Counted from the stretch's first letter, positions 1 to 7,485 are shown. The stretch is DNA of 18,123 bases from Candidatus Eiseniibacteriota bacterium (GCA_020052115.1 JAGVPR010000311.1:1-18123); one strand, 5' to 3'. Notes: generated by a model not told the origin, from the letters alone. Numbers and translations: made by a program.

Positions 1-1113
1 ATGCGTGATGCGCCTCTCGACGCCCGCCCGCGCCACGGCGGCAGCGGAGTCGCCTCCGCCCACAACCGTCGCTGCCCCCTTGTCGGTCGCGCGGGCCACC
101 GCTTCCGCGATCCCCATCGTCCCCGCCGAATAAGGGACCTTCTCGAAGATCCCCATCGGGCCGTTCCAGAACACCGTGCGCGCCCCTTCGATCACCGCGG
201 TGAACGCTGCGATCGTTAGCGGCCCGATGTCCACACCGATCCCATCGCTCGGGATCGCCCCCACGGGCACCACGCGCCCCGGCTCGTTCGTCTCGAGGCT
301 TCCCACGATCCGCACGTCGCGCGGAAGCTCGATCGGCGCGTTTCGCGCAGCGGCCGCGGCAAGCGTCTCCGCCGCGACCCCCACGCGATCCTCCTCGACG
401 AGCGAGCGGCCGACGCTGATCCCCATGGCCTTCAGAAACGTGAAACCCATGCCGCCGCCGATCACGATGCGGTCAACGCGGTCGAGGAGATTTCGGATCA
501 CATCGAGCTTGCCCGAGACCTTCGCGCCTCCCAGAATCGCCACGAACGGCCGGCCGGGCGACGCGAGCAGCACGCCGAGATGCTCGATCTCCTTCTCCAT
601 CAGGAATCCGGCCACGGCCGGACTCAAGTGTCGCGTGATCCCCTCGGTGCTCGCATGCGCGCGGTGCGCGCTCCCGAAGGCGTCGTTCACGTACATCTCC
701 GCGAGCGCCGCCAGCTTCGCGGCGAACGCGGCATCGTTCGCCTCTTCCTCAGGGTGAAAGCGAAGGTTCTCGAGCAGGAGAATCTCGCCGTTCTCGAGCG
801 CGCGAGCCAACCCCTCGACCTCGGGCCCCACACAGTCCGGGGCGAGCTTCACCGGCCGGCCCAGCAGCTCGCCCAGGCGCCCGGCCACTGGACCCAGACT
901 CAGCGAGGGCGTGGGCTTCCCCTTGGGACGGCCCAGGTGCGAACAGAGGATCACGCGCGCGCCGGCGTCAACCAGGTGACGGATCGTCGGCAAGGAGGCG
1001 ACGAGGCGCGTGTCGTCGGACACGCGTGCGCCCTCGAACGGGACGTTGAAATCGCAGCGCACGATCACGCGCTTCCCGCCCGGCCGCACGTCGGCGAGGG
1101 TCATCTTGCTCAT
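1..1113 (-). CDS. pgk: Phosphoglycerate kinase, C-terminus cut by window edge
   Basis: Cytosolic glycolytic enzyme that transfers the acyl phosphate of 1,3-bisphosphoglycerate to ADP, giving ATP and 3-phosphoglycerate. The 371 visible residues include the N-terminal substrate motif RCDFNVP (residues 19-25), the basic SHLGRPKGK segment (about 58-66), LLLENLRFHPEEE (about 112-124), NDAFGSAHRAHAS (about 143-155), the nucleotide-side GGAKVSGKLDV (about 195-205), FWNGPMGIFE (about 315-324) and GGGDSAAAV (about 352-360). The frame is open to base 1 and stops just before the usual conserved C-terminal glycine-rich segment, so roughly 20-30 residues are missing compared with the usual length of about 390-400. 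The start is the first of two nearby in-frame ATGs (MSKMTLADV), chosen because GGGGAG at 1120-1125 sits 6 bases upstream. It lies 24 bases after gap and is probably cotranscribed with it. Family assignment is secure. Confidence 0.97.
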   Translation of the reverse strand, partial: MSKMTLADVRPGGKRVIVRCDFNVPFEGARVSDDTRLVASLPTIRHLVDAGARVILCSHLGRPKGKPTPSLSLGPVAGRLGELLGRPVKLAPDCVGPEVEGLARALENGEILLLENLRFHPEEEANDAAFAAKLAALAEMYVNDAFGSAHRAHASTEGITRHLSPAVAGFLMEKEIEHLGVLLASPGRPFVAILGGAKVSGKLDVIRNLLDRVDRIVIGGGMGFTFLKAMGISVGRSLVEEDRVGVAAETLAAAAARNAPIELPRDVRIVGSLETNEPGRVVPVGAIPSDGIGVDIGPLTIAAFTAVIEGARTVFWNGPMGIFEKVPYSAGTMGIAEAVARATDKGAATVVGGGDSAAAVARAGVERRITH

Positions 1114-1137
1114 CAACTTCTCCCCGCTTCCCGCGCC

Positions 1138-2142
1138 CTAGCGCGCGATGAGAGAGATCATGTCCACGAGACGGTTCGAGAATCCCCACTCATTGTCGTA
1201 CCACGAGAAGACCTTGATGAGCCGCCCGCCGCTGACGCTGGTGAGCTTGGAGTCCACGATGGACGAATGGGGGTTCCCGATGATGTCCACGGAGACGAGC
1301 TCCTCCTCGCAGTACTGGAGGATTCCCTTCATCGGGCCCGCGGCCGCTTCCTGGAAGGCCGCGTTGGTCGTCTCGACGCTCGCTTCGTTCTCGACCTCAG
1401 CCGTCAGGTCCACGATCGAGCCGTCGGCGACCGGCACGCGGAGCGCGATGCCGTCGAGCTTTCCCTTGAGCTCGGGAATGACGAGGCCGATGGCACGCGC
1501 CGCGCCGGTCGAGGTCGGGATGATCGAGAGCGCCGCCGCTCGGGCGCGCCTGAGATCGCTGTGAGGCAGATCGAGTATCTTCTGATCGTTCGTGTAGCCG
1601 TGCACGGTCGTCATGAGGCCGCGGACGAGCTTGAAGCGGTCGTTGAGGACCTTGGCCACCGGGGCGAGACAATTCGTCGTGCACGACGCGATCGAGATCA
1701 CTCGGTGCTTGTCCTTCTGGAACGACTTCTCGTTGACTCCGAAACAGAGGGTCGCGTCCACGGCGCCCTTCGCCGGGGCCGACAGGATCACCCAGCCGGC
1801 GCCCGCTGTGAGGTGCTTCGCGCACTCGTCGCGATTCGTGAATTTGCCCGTGGATTCGACGACCACGTCAACGCCGAGCGACCTCCAGGGCAGCGCCGAC
1901 GGATCCTTCTCGGAGAGGACGCGAACCGTGCGCCCCGAGACGACGATCCCATCCCCTTCCGCGCGCACGCCATCCATGCGACCGTGAACCGAGTCGTACT
2001 TCAGGAGGTGGGCCAGCGTCCGGGCGTCCGTCACGTCGTTGACGGCCACGACTTCGAAGTCCCGCACCTGACGGGTGACCGCCGCCTTGAGCAGGAGGCG
2101 GCCGATCCGTCCGAATCCGTTGATCCCGACCTTCAGCGACAT
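1138..2142 (-). CDS. gap: Glyceraldehyde-3-phosphate dehydrogenase, type I
   Basis: Oxidises and phosphorylates glyceraldehyde-3-phosphate to 1,3-bisphosphoglycerate, feeding the next gene, pgk. The 334-residue product has normal length. It opens with the Rossmann dinucleotide-binding motif INGFGRIGR (residues 7-15). The second strand ends VVAVND, the Asn-Asp pattern of NAD-preferring glycolytic enzymes. The catalytic cysteine is Cys154 in ASCTTNC (152-158). Later conserved blocks include TTVHGYTNDQ, RRARAAALSIIPTSTGAA, LRVPV and SWYDNEWGFSNR near the C-terminus. The open frame extends nine codons further upstream, but the ATG at 2142 is preferred because GGAGGG at 2148-2153 precedes it by 5 bases and MSLKVGINGFG matches the family N-terminus. 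It lies 84 bases after pfkA, in a gap that carries an 11-bp hairpin. NAD preference is inferred from the motif only. Confidence 0.97.
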   Translation of the reverse strand: MSLKVGINGFGRIGRLLLKAAVTRQVRDFEVVAVNDVTDARTLAHLLKYDSVHGRMDGVRAEGDGIVVSGRTVRVLSEKDPSALPWRSLGVDVVVESTGKFTNRDECAKHLTAGAGWVILSAPAKGAVDATLCFGVNEKSFQKDKHRVISIASCTTNCLAPVAKVLNDRFKLVRGLMTTVHGYTNDQKILDLPHSDLRRARAAALSIIPTSTGAARAIGLVIPELKGKLDGIALRVPVADGSIVDLTAEVENEASVETTNAAFQEAAAGPMKGILQYCEEELVSVDIIGNPHSSIVDSKLTSVSGGRLIKVFSWYDNEWGFSNRLVDMISLIAR

Positions 2143-2173
2143 TGCATCCCTCCGATCCCGCCCCCGCATGAAG

Positions 2174-2198
2174 GAGGCACGAGCGGAGCTCGTGCCTC
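2174..2198 (-). repeat. Perfect inverted repeat between pfkA and gap
   Basis: Two 11-base arms (2174-2184 and 2188-2198) are exact reverse complements around a 3-base loop; the arm core is AGGCACGAGC. In the transcript this forms a GC-rich hairpin 28 bases after the pfkA stop and about 20 bases before the gap ribosome-binding site. No run of U follows it, so it is not a standard Rho-independent terminator. It could be a processing or stabilising hairpin, an attenuator, or a copy of a dispersed palindromic repeat. The structure is seen directly; the role is inference. Confidence 0.7.
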
Positions 2199-2226
2199 TC
2201 CAAACCTCGCCCGATCCGCAGCCGTC

Positions 2227-3276
2227 TCAGCCGAAGAAGATCTTGGCGATATCGTACAGTTCCATGTCCACCGTCTTCTGCCCGCTCACCGCCTCCGCCA
2301 GGGGGATCGCGCGGATGCGGTTGCCGTGCAGGCTGACCATCTTCCCGAACTCCTTCTTCACCACGAGATCAACAGCCGCCACCCCGAAGCGCGTCGCCAG
2401 CACGCGGTCGAATGCGGTCGGAGTGCCGCCGCGCTGGATGTGGCCGAGCACCGAGTAGCGCGTCTCGAAACCGGTGCGCTTTTCGATGACCTGCGCGAGC
2501 ACCGAGCCGATGCCGCCCAGACGCACGTGCCCGAAGGCGTCGAGCTTCTCGTCCTGGACGATCATCTCCCCGTTGGCCCCGGAGCCTTCCATGAACTTCG
2601 CGCCCTCGGCGACCACGACGATGCTGAAATCCTTGCCCTTCTTGTGCCGCTGCCGGATAACCTCGCAGACCTCTCCGACATCAATCGGCACCTCGGGGAT
2701 GAGCACGACGTCCGCGCCGCCGGCGATCCCCGCGTGCACGGCGATCCAGCCGGCGTGGCGGCCCATGACCTCGACGACGATCACGCGGTTGTGCGACTCC
2801 GCCGTCGTGTGCAGCCGGTCAATTGCGTCGGCCGCGATGTTCACCGCCGTGTCGAACCCGAAAGTGAAGTCGGTGCCGAGGAGGTCGTTGTCTATCGTCT
2901 TGGGAACGCCCACGACGGGGATCCCGTGATGATGCAGCTTGTCGGCGACGCCGAGTGTGTCTTCACCCCCGACCGCGACGAGCGCGTCGAGGCGGAAGTC
3001 CTTGAAGTTCTCCTGAATCTTGCTCAGACCCTCCGGAACCTTGAACGGATTCGTGCGCGAGGTCCCGAGGATCGTTCCGCCCTTCGGGAGGATCCCGCTC
3101 ACGGTGTGCAGGAGCATCTCCTGAACTTCTCCCGAAATGAGCCCCGACCAGCCTTTGCGGATGCCGAACACGCGCCCGCCGTGCACCTGGATTGTCGTGC
3201 GCACGACCGCGCGAATGACAGCGTTGAGGCCGGGGCAATCCCCGCCGCCCGTCAGTATCCCGATCCGAACGCTCAA
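2227..3276 (-). CDS. pfkA: 6-phosphofructokinase, probably pyrophosphate-dependent
   Basis: Phosphorylates fructose-6-phosphate to fructose-1,6-bisphosphate in the cytosol. The 349-residue product has the PfkA-family landmarks: ILTGGGDCPGLNAVIRA (residues 7-23), GGEDT (103-107), PKTIDND (125-131, with the catalytic Asp129), AVNIAADAIDRLHTTAESH, VEVMGRHAGW (about 168-177) and GHIQRGG near the C-terminus. Two positions discriminate phosphoryl donor. ATP enzymes such as E. coli PfkA have Gly at 104 and 124, whereas pyrophosphate enzymes have Asp and Lys. Here they are Asp106 and Lys126, which favours pyrophosphate. The start is a TTG: GGAGGTGA at 3281-3288 lies 4 bases upstream, and the protein then begins MSVRIGILTGGG as expected. 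A longer ATG-started frame would add 28 unlikely residues. The gene follows a candidate promoter and leads gap and pgk. Family membership is certain; donor specificity is inferred from sequence. Confidence 0.95.
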   Translation of the reverse strand: MSVRIGILTGGGDCPGLNAVIRAVVRTTIQVHGGRVFGIRKGWSGLISGEVQEMLLHTVSGILPKGGTILGTSRTNPFKVPEGLSKIQENFKDFRLDALVAVGGEDTLGVADKLHHHGIPVVGVPKTIDNDLLGTDFTFGFDTAVNIAADAIDRLHTTAESHNRVIVVEVMGRHAGWIAVHAGIAGGADVVLIPEVPIDVGEVCEVIRQRHKKGKDFSIVVVAEGAKFMEGSGANGEMIVQDEKLDAFGHVRLGGIGSVLAQVIEKRTGFETRYSVLGHIQRGGTPTAFDRVLATRFGVAAVDLVVKKEFGKMVSLHGNRIRAIPLAEAVSGQKTVDMELYDIAKIFFG

Positions 3277-3280
3277 ACCT

Positions 3281-3288
3281 TCACCTCC
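3281..3288 (-). promoter_or_regulatory. Ribosome-binding site fixing the TTG start of pfkA
   Basis: GGAGGTGA, nearly the full anti-Shine-Dalgarno complement, ends 4 bases before TTG at 3276. No ATG or GTG lies at a comparable distance in the right frame, so this site decides the start codon. Confidence 0.8.
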
Positions 3289-3341
3289 CCCGCGAGAGAG
3301 CCGGCGAGCGCGCACCCCGCGCGGTCTCGTCCGGAGCCCAG

Positions 3342-3370
3342 ACTCTACTGGCCCCCCCACGCCGTGTCAA
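3342..3370 (-). promoter_or_regulatory. Candidate sigma70-type promoter for pfkA-gap-pgk
   Basis: A perfect -35 box TTGACA (3370-3365) is followed by a 17-base spacer containing seven consecutive G and a -10-like TAGAGT (3347-3342), which matches TATAAT at 4 of 6 positions. It lies in the 105-base gap between the GWxTD gene stop and pfkA, about 65 bases upstream of the TTG start. This would let the glycolytic genes be transcribed independently of the envelope genes ahead of them. Predicted by eye only. Confidence 0.5.
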
Positions 3371-3381
3371 CGCGGGGCCGG

Positions 3382-4851
3382 TCAGCGGACGGCGCCGTGC
3401 TCGGTGCTGTACTTGAGGTGGAAGTCCCCGAAGCCCAGGTCATCCACGAAGATGAAGCGGATCTGCTCGCCGCTCGGGAACAACTCCCGCCCCGGCAGGA
3501 GCGGTGCGCCTCGCCCGTAGTAGCTCCAGATCTCGTAGGCGTGAGGGCGGGAGCGATCGGAGGAGAGAGCGGCCCGCAGCTCCGAATCGAGGAAAGGATC
3601 GTTGCGCAGCGCGTTCTCGAGACGATCCGCCTCGACGGGGATCAGCTCGCGATGGATGTCGTCCGGCTCGCCGAAGCGGATGTAGATGCGGCCCCGGTCC
3701 GAGAGATGCCCGCCGTGCAGCGTCGAGAACTGGCCCTTGGCGTAATCCATGCGCTCGAGGAACTTCTCCATCTGCTCGTTGCGCGCCGTGCGCGGCGTCG
3801 GGTCGAACGCGCGCCAGAACTGCTCCAGGAATCGGGCCCGCTCTCCGGGAGCCATCTCCTCGAGGGCCCGGAATTCCGCCTCGGTGAGATACAGCTCGGC
3901 CTCATCGAGCACCTCTTCCTCGCTGCGGTCCCACGACAGCGGCGTCCAGAGCACGTTGAACGCCGCCTTCGAGACGGCGGCTTCCCCTTCGCCGGGCGGG
4001 GCGAGTCTCACAGTCAAGGTATAGGTCCCCGGCTCGAAGGCCGAGAGATCGAGCCGCTCCGACATGGAAAAGCCGCCGGAGGCGGCAATGTCGGCAGCAC
4101 TGCTCCGATAGACCTCGACGCCGTCACGGTCCACGGCATAGTCGACCTTGTAAGTGGAGGCCGCGCCGGTGCGGCCGCGCACCTCGTAGTAGAACCTCAG
4201 CGTCGGGTTCTTCAGGCCGAAGGTCCTGGCGGGATTGGGAACGATGTGAAGGCGACCCTCCGCGCGCCCGGCAGTGTCCCGGCTCGCTTCGATCTGCCAC
4301 GCGAACTGGATGTCGCTCACGCAAAGGCCCGCAGACTGGGCCGGTTCCGCTGAGAAACGCGCCCGCGCCGTGCCGTCCTTGTGGCGGCCGGTGATCGCGT
4401 AAGCCAGCCCTCGCTTGCGCGCTCCGCTATCCGTCACGCGCGCGGAGGCGCCCCAAGCTAGCGGATTCAGCGGGTGGGAGAGGGTGACGAGCTGGAACGG
4501 CCCGGGGCCCTCGGCGGCCTCGGCCGACCCGCTCGCGACGGTCACGCGGTCGCGCCGCTTCTCGATGCTGCTGCCGCCGGCATCCAGGATGTCCAACTCG
4601 ATATCGAGCTGCGCCTCCAGACGGCCGGCGCTGTCGCCGCGCGCCTCGATGAAGCGCAGGAAACGGTTCGGGATCCGGAAGTAGTATTCCGCCAGGTACC
4701 CCCCACCCTCCGTGCAGAAACGCGCCGCGTCGAAATCGAACTGGATGTCGCCGGTGGCGACCACGGGAAACGGCCGGATGGTCTCCACGTCTGCCGCCGC
4801 GGCCGGCACCGCGGCGGCCATCAGGACCACCAGCACCATCAATCGACGCAT
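3382..4851 (-). CDS. Secreted GWxTD-domain protein
   Basis: A 489-residue exported protein of unknown biochemical function. A Sec signal peptide is clear: MRR, a hydrophobic stretch, and an AAAAD cleavage region near residue 20. The middle (about 220-325) looks like a beta-sandwich, with strands such as LRFYYEVRG and GTYTLTVRLAPP. The C-terminal part has the hallmarks of the GWxTD family: the helix-rich lead-in RARFLEQFWRAFDPTPRTARNE, then SDRGRIYIRFGEPDDI (about 384-399), AYEIWSYY and FIFVDDLGFGDF. The naming motif itself is changed to Gly-Gly-His-Leu-Ser-Asp (about 380-385). The ATG at 4851 was chosen because it starts the signal peptide; GAGGG at 4858-4862 gives a modest ribosome-binding site. 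It is the last gene of the receptor/PorV cluster, 135 bases after its neighbour. GWxTD proteins are known mainly from FCB-group and related phyla. Family call firm, role unknown. Confidence 0.85.
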   Translation of the reverse strand: MRRLMVLVVLMAAAVPAAAADVETIRPFPVVATGDIQFDFDAARFCTEGGGYLAEYYFRIPNRFLRFIEARGDSAGRLEAQLDIELDILDAGGSSIEKRRDRVTVASGSAEAAEGPGPFQLVTLSHPLNPLAWGASARVTDSGARKRGLAYAITGRHKDGTARARFSAEPAQSAGLCVSDIQFAWQIEASRDTAGRAEGRLHIVPNPARTFGLKNPTLRFYYEVRGRTGAASTYKVDYAVDRDGVEVYRSSAADIAASGGFSMSERLDLSAFEPGTYTLTVRLAPPGEGEAAVSKAAFNVLWTPLSWDRSEEEVLDEAELYLTEAEFRALEEMAPGERARFLEQFWRAFDPTPRTARNEQMEKFLERMDYAKGQFSTLHGGHLSDRGRIYIRFGEPDDIHRELIPVEADRLENALRNDPFLDSELRAALSSDRSRPHAYEIWSYYGRGAPLLPGRELFPSGEQIRFIFVDDLGFGDFHLKYSTEHGAVR

Positions 4852-4853
4852 CA

Positions 4854-4878
4854 GGCGCCCTCGCGCGAACAGGGCGCC
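4854..4878 (-). repeat. Inverted repeat overlapping the GWxTD gene ribosome-binding site
   Basis: Arms GGCGCCC (4854-4860) and GGGCGCC (4872-4878) can pair as a 7-bp all-GC stem with an 11-base loop in the transcript. The stem covers three of the five bases of the GAGGG ribosome-binding site at 4858-4862 and ends 2 bases before the ATG. It could lower translation of this last gene relative to those upstream, but in GC-rich DNA a 7-bp stem may arise by chance. Confidence 0.4.
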
Positions 4879-4986
4879 CAGCGGCGCCCCGTCCCTCAAA
4901 GACCCCCCCGCCCGCCGGGAGGGCTCACATGGCGGAATCATAACCGAAACCCCCTCGAGCGGGCAGACCGAGGCCGGGCGTCCCGG

Positions 4987-7398
4987 TTACCGAACGATCA
5001 CGAACCGCCCCCGCTTCGCCCCCTTCTCCGACTGCACGGCGTAGAGATAGACGCCGCTGACGATGTCCTGGCCGTTGCGTGTGACCAGATTCCAGAAAGC
5101 CGTTCCCCCCTCGGTCCGCGTGTCGTGCTCCAGCGACCTCACGAGATCCCCCGCCAGCGTGAAGATCCGGATCGTGCACCTCCCCTCGGGCAGCCGCGCG
5201 AACGCCAGGCGTGTTCCGGTCGGGTCCGAGTCGCTCGGCGCCAGGTCCCATCCCGCCGGCTGCCTTCCGGCGACGTACGGGTTCGGCACGACGATGACGT
5301 CGTCCAGCTCATGGCCCGCAGACCAGCGCGGAATAACGGCCGCTTCCTCCAGAGCCGACGGCCGGCCTCCCAGCTCGAACTCGATGGAATCCGGGATCGT
5401 CCCGATCGGGCCGCCCCCGACCGGTTCCTTCCAGCGGCTGAAAGCGGTGACGTCGAAGAAGTAGATCATCCCGTTCTTCAGGCCCATCGCATCAACGTAT
5501 CTGTACCGGCCGACCTCGTAGTGCGGCTTATACGGTTGGGTCGGGTCGCCTGTCTCCACGGTCTCGATGAGCACGGCGGTCGAATCCACGATATGGCCCA
5601 GGTAGTGCGGCGACGCCGCTCCAAGACCGTCCTTCGGGTGCGTCTCGAACTCCTTGACCAGTTGCCAATCCTCGGGAGACGGCCCCGTGGATCCCTGCGG
5701 ACGGTTCCAGCCGTCAACGCGCCAGAGGCGGTATCCCTCGAACACGATTCGGCGGAGCACCGGGTCCACGCGCAGTTCGCTCGCGTTATCCCAGAGAAGC
5801 GTCGCCTGCGAGTCTCCGCCGGGACTTTGCTCGAGCGTCGCGCGCAGTTCCGGATCCGTGTTCATGCTCGGGGAGGCCGGCGCCACGGTGCCCACCCAGT
5901 GAACCTGCGCCTCCTTGCCCTCCACACCCGTACACCGGTTGCAGTCGTTGTCCACGTACGTGTGTGGTTCGCATGTCGTGTTCCGGAAGGTGATTCTCGT
6001 TCCCAGCGTGTCGCACGGGTTCCGCCACTCGTACGCTGCTCCGTCCGGCAGTGCGGTCAGGCACGTCTCCCGGCCTCCGATCCCCGTCGCCGGATTGTTG
6101 TCCGCGTCCTTGTACTGCCCATTGAAGACGCGTTGCGCCGTGATCGCGTTCTGGAGCATCCCCTCGTACCCGAGACCGACCACGAAGCAGCTCTGGAACG
6201 CCAGGCTCGAGTCCGGCAGGAGCTCCCGGAACGGCCCCGCGGACATCACCCAGCGGTAGTCCCGCGGCGTAACCTGTCCTCCCCGCTCCGGCAGCTCGCC
6301 CCTGGAGAGCAGGTCGTAGCGCTCCAGGTCGGTGCTCGGGTCGCCGAGCGGGTACGGCTGGTCGCCCGAGAAGAAGACCATCGAGTGGACCTTCACGCGC
6401 TCGGGCGCCGCGATCCCGTGCTTGTCCGTCGTGTGACCCAGGAACAGGGTCCCGAAGTAGCCGGGCACGTCACCGCCGTTGTATCTCTCGCCGTCGTCGG
6501 GGTAGTCGTAGATGTACGCCAGCTCCAGCTTCAGCGGGACCTCCGCGCAGGGTCCGCTCTGCGCCGGGTCAACGATCGTCGTGTCGAGCCTCGCGTAACC
6601 GACGACGTCATCCACCCAGTAGTCGTCGTGCGCCTTGGGCCCGGCGTCCGCGTCCACGAAGAAGCCGATGAAGACGTTCTTCAGTATCTCGCGGCCCGCG
6701 TTCGTGATCCTGTAATCCACGCCGATGAACTCGTTCGACCGCGCCGTGGACCAGGCGAAAGACCGCTGCCGGACGAGGAGATTCAGCGGCCTGTGCTCGG
6801 AATTCTGCTCGACCGCCTCCTGGGTGTTGTCCCAGTACTCGCAGGCGAGCATCTGCTGCGAGATCGCCTCGTAGTCTTCGTCAACCTTCCTGTCCCCGTC
6901 ATCGTCGCGGCCGTTCAGGAAGTCCTCGTCTGTCCGCCCATCCCCGTCGTCATCCGCGTCGGCGCTGAAGCCGACACGGTCTCCGCCGGGCGCGCCTTCG
7001 AAGGATGGGTAGATCGAGTAGATCGCTTCCAGCGGGGGCCGGAACTCGAGCTCGTCCGGCACGAGCGCCGTGGACACGTGAGGGAGGTTGTCCGTCGCGA
7101 CCGCGCCGATCCACAATCCCCCGATGAACAGGTACTCCCCGCCGCGCCAGCCGAAGTTGTGCGCATCGTGGTAGGGATTGCCGATGAACCCGAGATTGGT
7201 CACCTCGACCTGCACGAGGCCGACGTTGTGGCTGAAGATGTAGGGTGGGAAGACCGCATAAACGCCGCGGGCGGCCCCGCGGCCGGCGTCCCACGGATCT
7301 CCCGGCGGCAGCCGGCTTCGCGCGCCGGCATCGGGAGGCGGAGCAACGAGGAGGGCGAGCGTCAGAGGCACGTAGGCCCAGCGAACCGATCGGTCCAT
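4987..7398 (-). CDS. Large secreted protein with FlgD-like/type IX-like C-terminal tail (paralogue B)
   Basis: An 803-residue exported protein of unknown function. A signal peptide occupies about residues 1-26 (hydrophobic core VPLTLALLVA). The body has many conserved aromatic and glycine segments (FGWRGGEYL, GGLWIGAVATDN). Residues 147-176 hold two aspartate-rich units (DDDGDGRTDED and DDDGDRKVDED) resembling EF-hand or thrombospondin-3 calcium loops. Five cysteines cluster at 446, 462, 476, 486 and 489. From about 702 the tail VVPNPYVAGRQ, CTIRIFTLAGDLVRSLEH, GTAFWNLVTRNG and SGVYLYAV, ending GRFVIVR, matches the FlgD Ig-like or type IX sorting-domain style common in FCB bacteria. AAGGAGG at 7405-7411, 6 bases upstream, supports the ATG. 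It is closely similar along its whole length to the product of 8521-10968, with the PorV-like gene between them. Probably surface-exposed or released. The sorting role is inference. Confidence 0.85.
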   Translation of the reverse strand: MDRSVRWAYVPLTLALLVAPPPDAGARSRLPPGDPWDAGRGAARGVYAVFPPYIFSHNVGLVQVEVTNLGFIGNPYHDAHNFGWRGGEYLFIGGLWIGAVATDNLPHVSTALVPDELEFRPPLEAIYSIYPSFEGAPGGDRVGFSADADDDGDGRTDEDFLNGRDDDGDRKVDEDYEAISQQMLACEYWDNTQEAVEQNSEHRPLNLLVRQRSFAWSTARSNEFIGVDYRITNAGREILKNVFIGFFVDADAGPKAHDDYWVDDVVGYARLDTTIVDPAQSGPCAEVPLKLELAYIYDYPDDGERYNGGDVPGYFGTLFLGHTTDKHGIAAPERVKVHSMVFFSGDQPYPLGDPSTDLERYDLLSRGELPERGGQVTPRDYRWVMSAGPFRELLPDSSLAFQSCFVVGLGYEGMLQNAITAQRVFNGQYKDADNNPATGIGGRETCLTALPDGAAYEWRNPCDTLGTRITFRNTTCEPHTYVDNDCNRCTGVEGKEAQVHWVGTVAPASPSMNTDPELRATLEQSPGGDSQATLLWDNASELRVDPVLRRIVFEGYRLWRVDGWNRPQGSTGPSPEDWQLVKEFETHPKDGLGAASPHYLGHIVDSTAVLIETVETGDPTQPYKPHYEVGRYRYVDAMGLKNGMIYFFDVTAFSRWKEPVGGGPIGTIPDSIEFELGGRPSALEEAAVIPRWSAGHELDDVIVVPNPYVAGRQPAGWDLAPSDSDPTGTRLAFARLPEGRCTIRIFTLAGDLVRSLEHDTRTEGGTAFWNLVTRNGQDIVSGVYLYAVQSEKGAKRGRFVIVR

Positions 7399-7485
7399 GA
7401 AGGTCCTCCTTCAAGGCCCCCCGGCCCGGCCCGCTTTCAGACAACCGATTGCAGAACGTCCCTCGCTGCGAAAGCCTCGAGGGCC

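Noticed and set aside
2227..3276. Standard ATP-dependent phosphofructokinase call
   Set aside because: Both donor-discriminating positions carry the pyrophosphate-type residues (Asp106, Lys126); kept only as an alternative pending assay.
580..4353. Very long open frame on the plus strand opposite pgk, gap, pfkA and the GWxTD gene
   Set aside because: It lies antisense to four recognised genes, its translation is rich in Arg, His, Asp and Val without domain features, and it arises from the scarcity of stop codons in GC-rich DNA.
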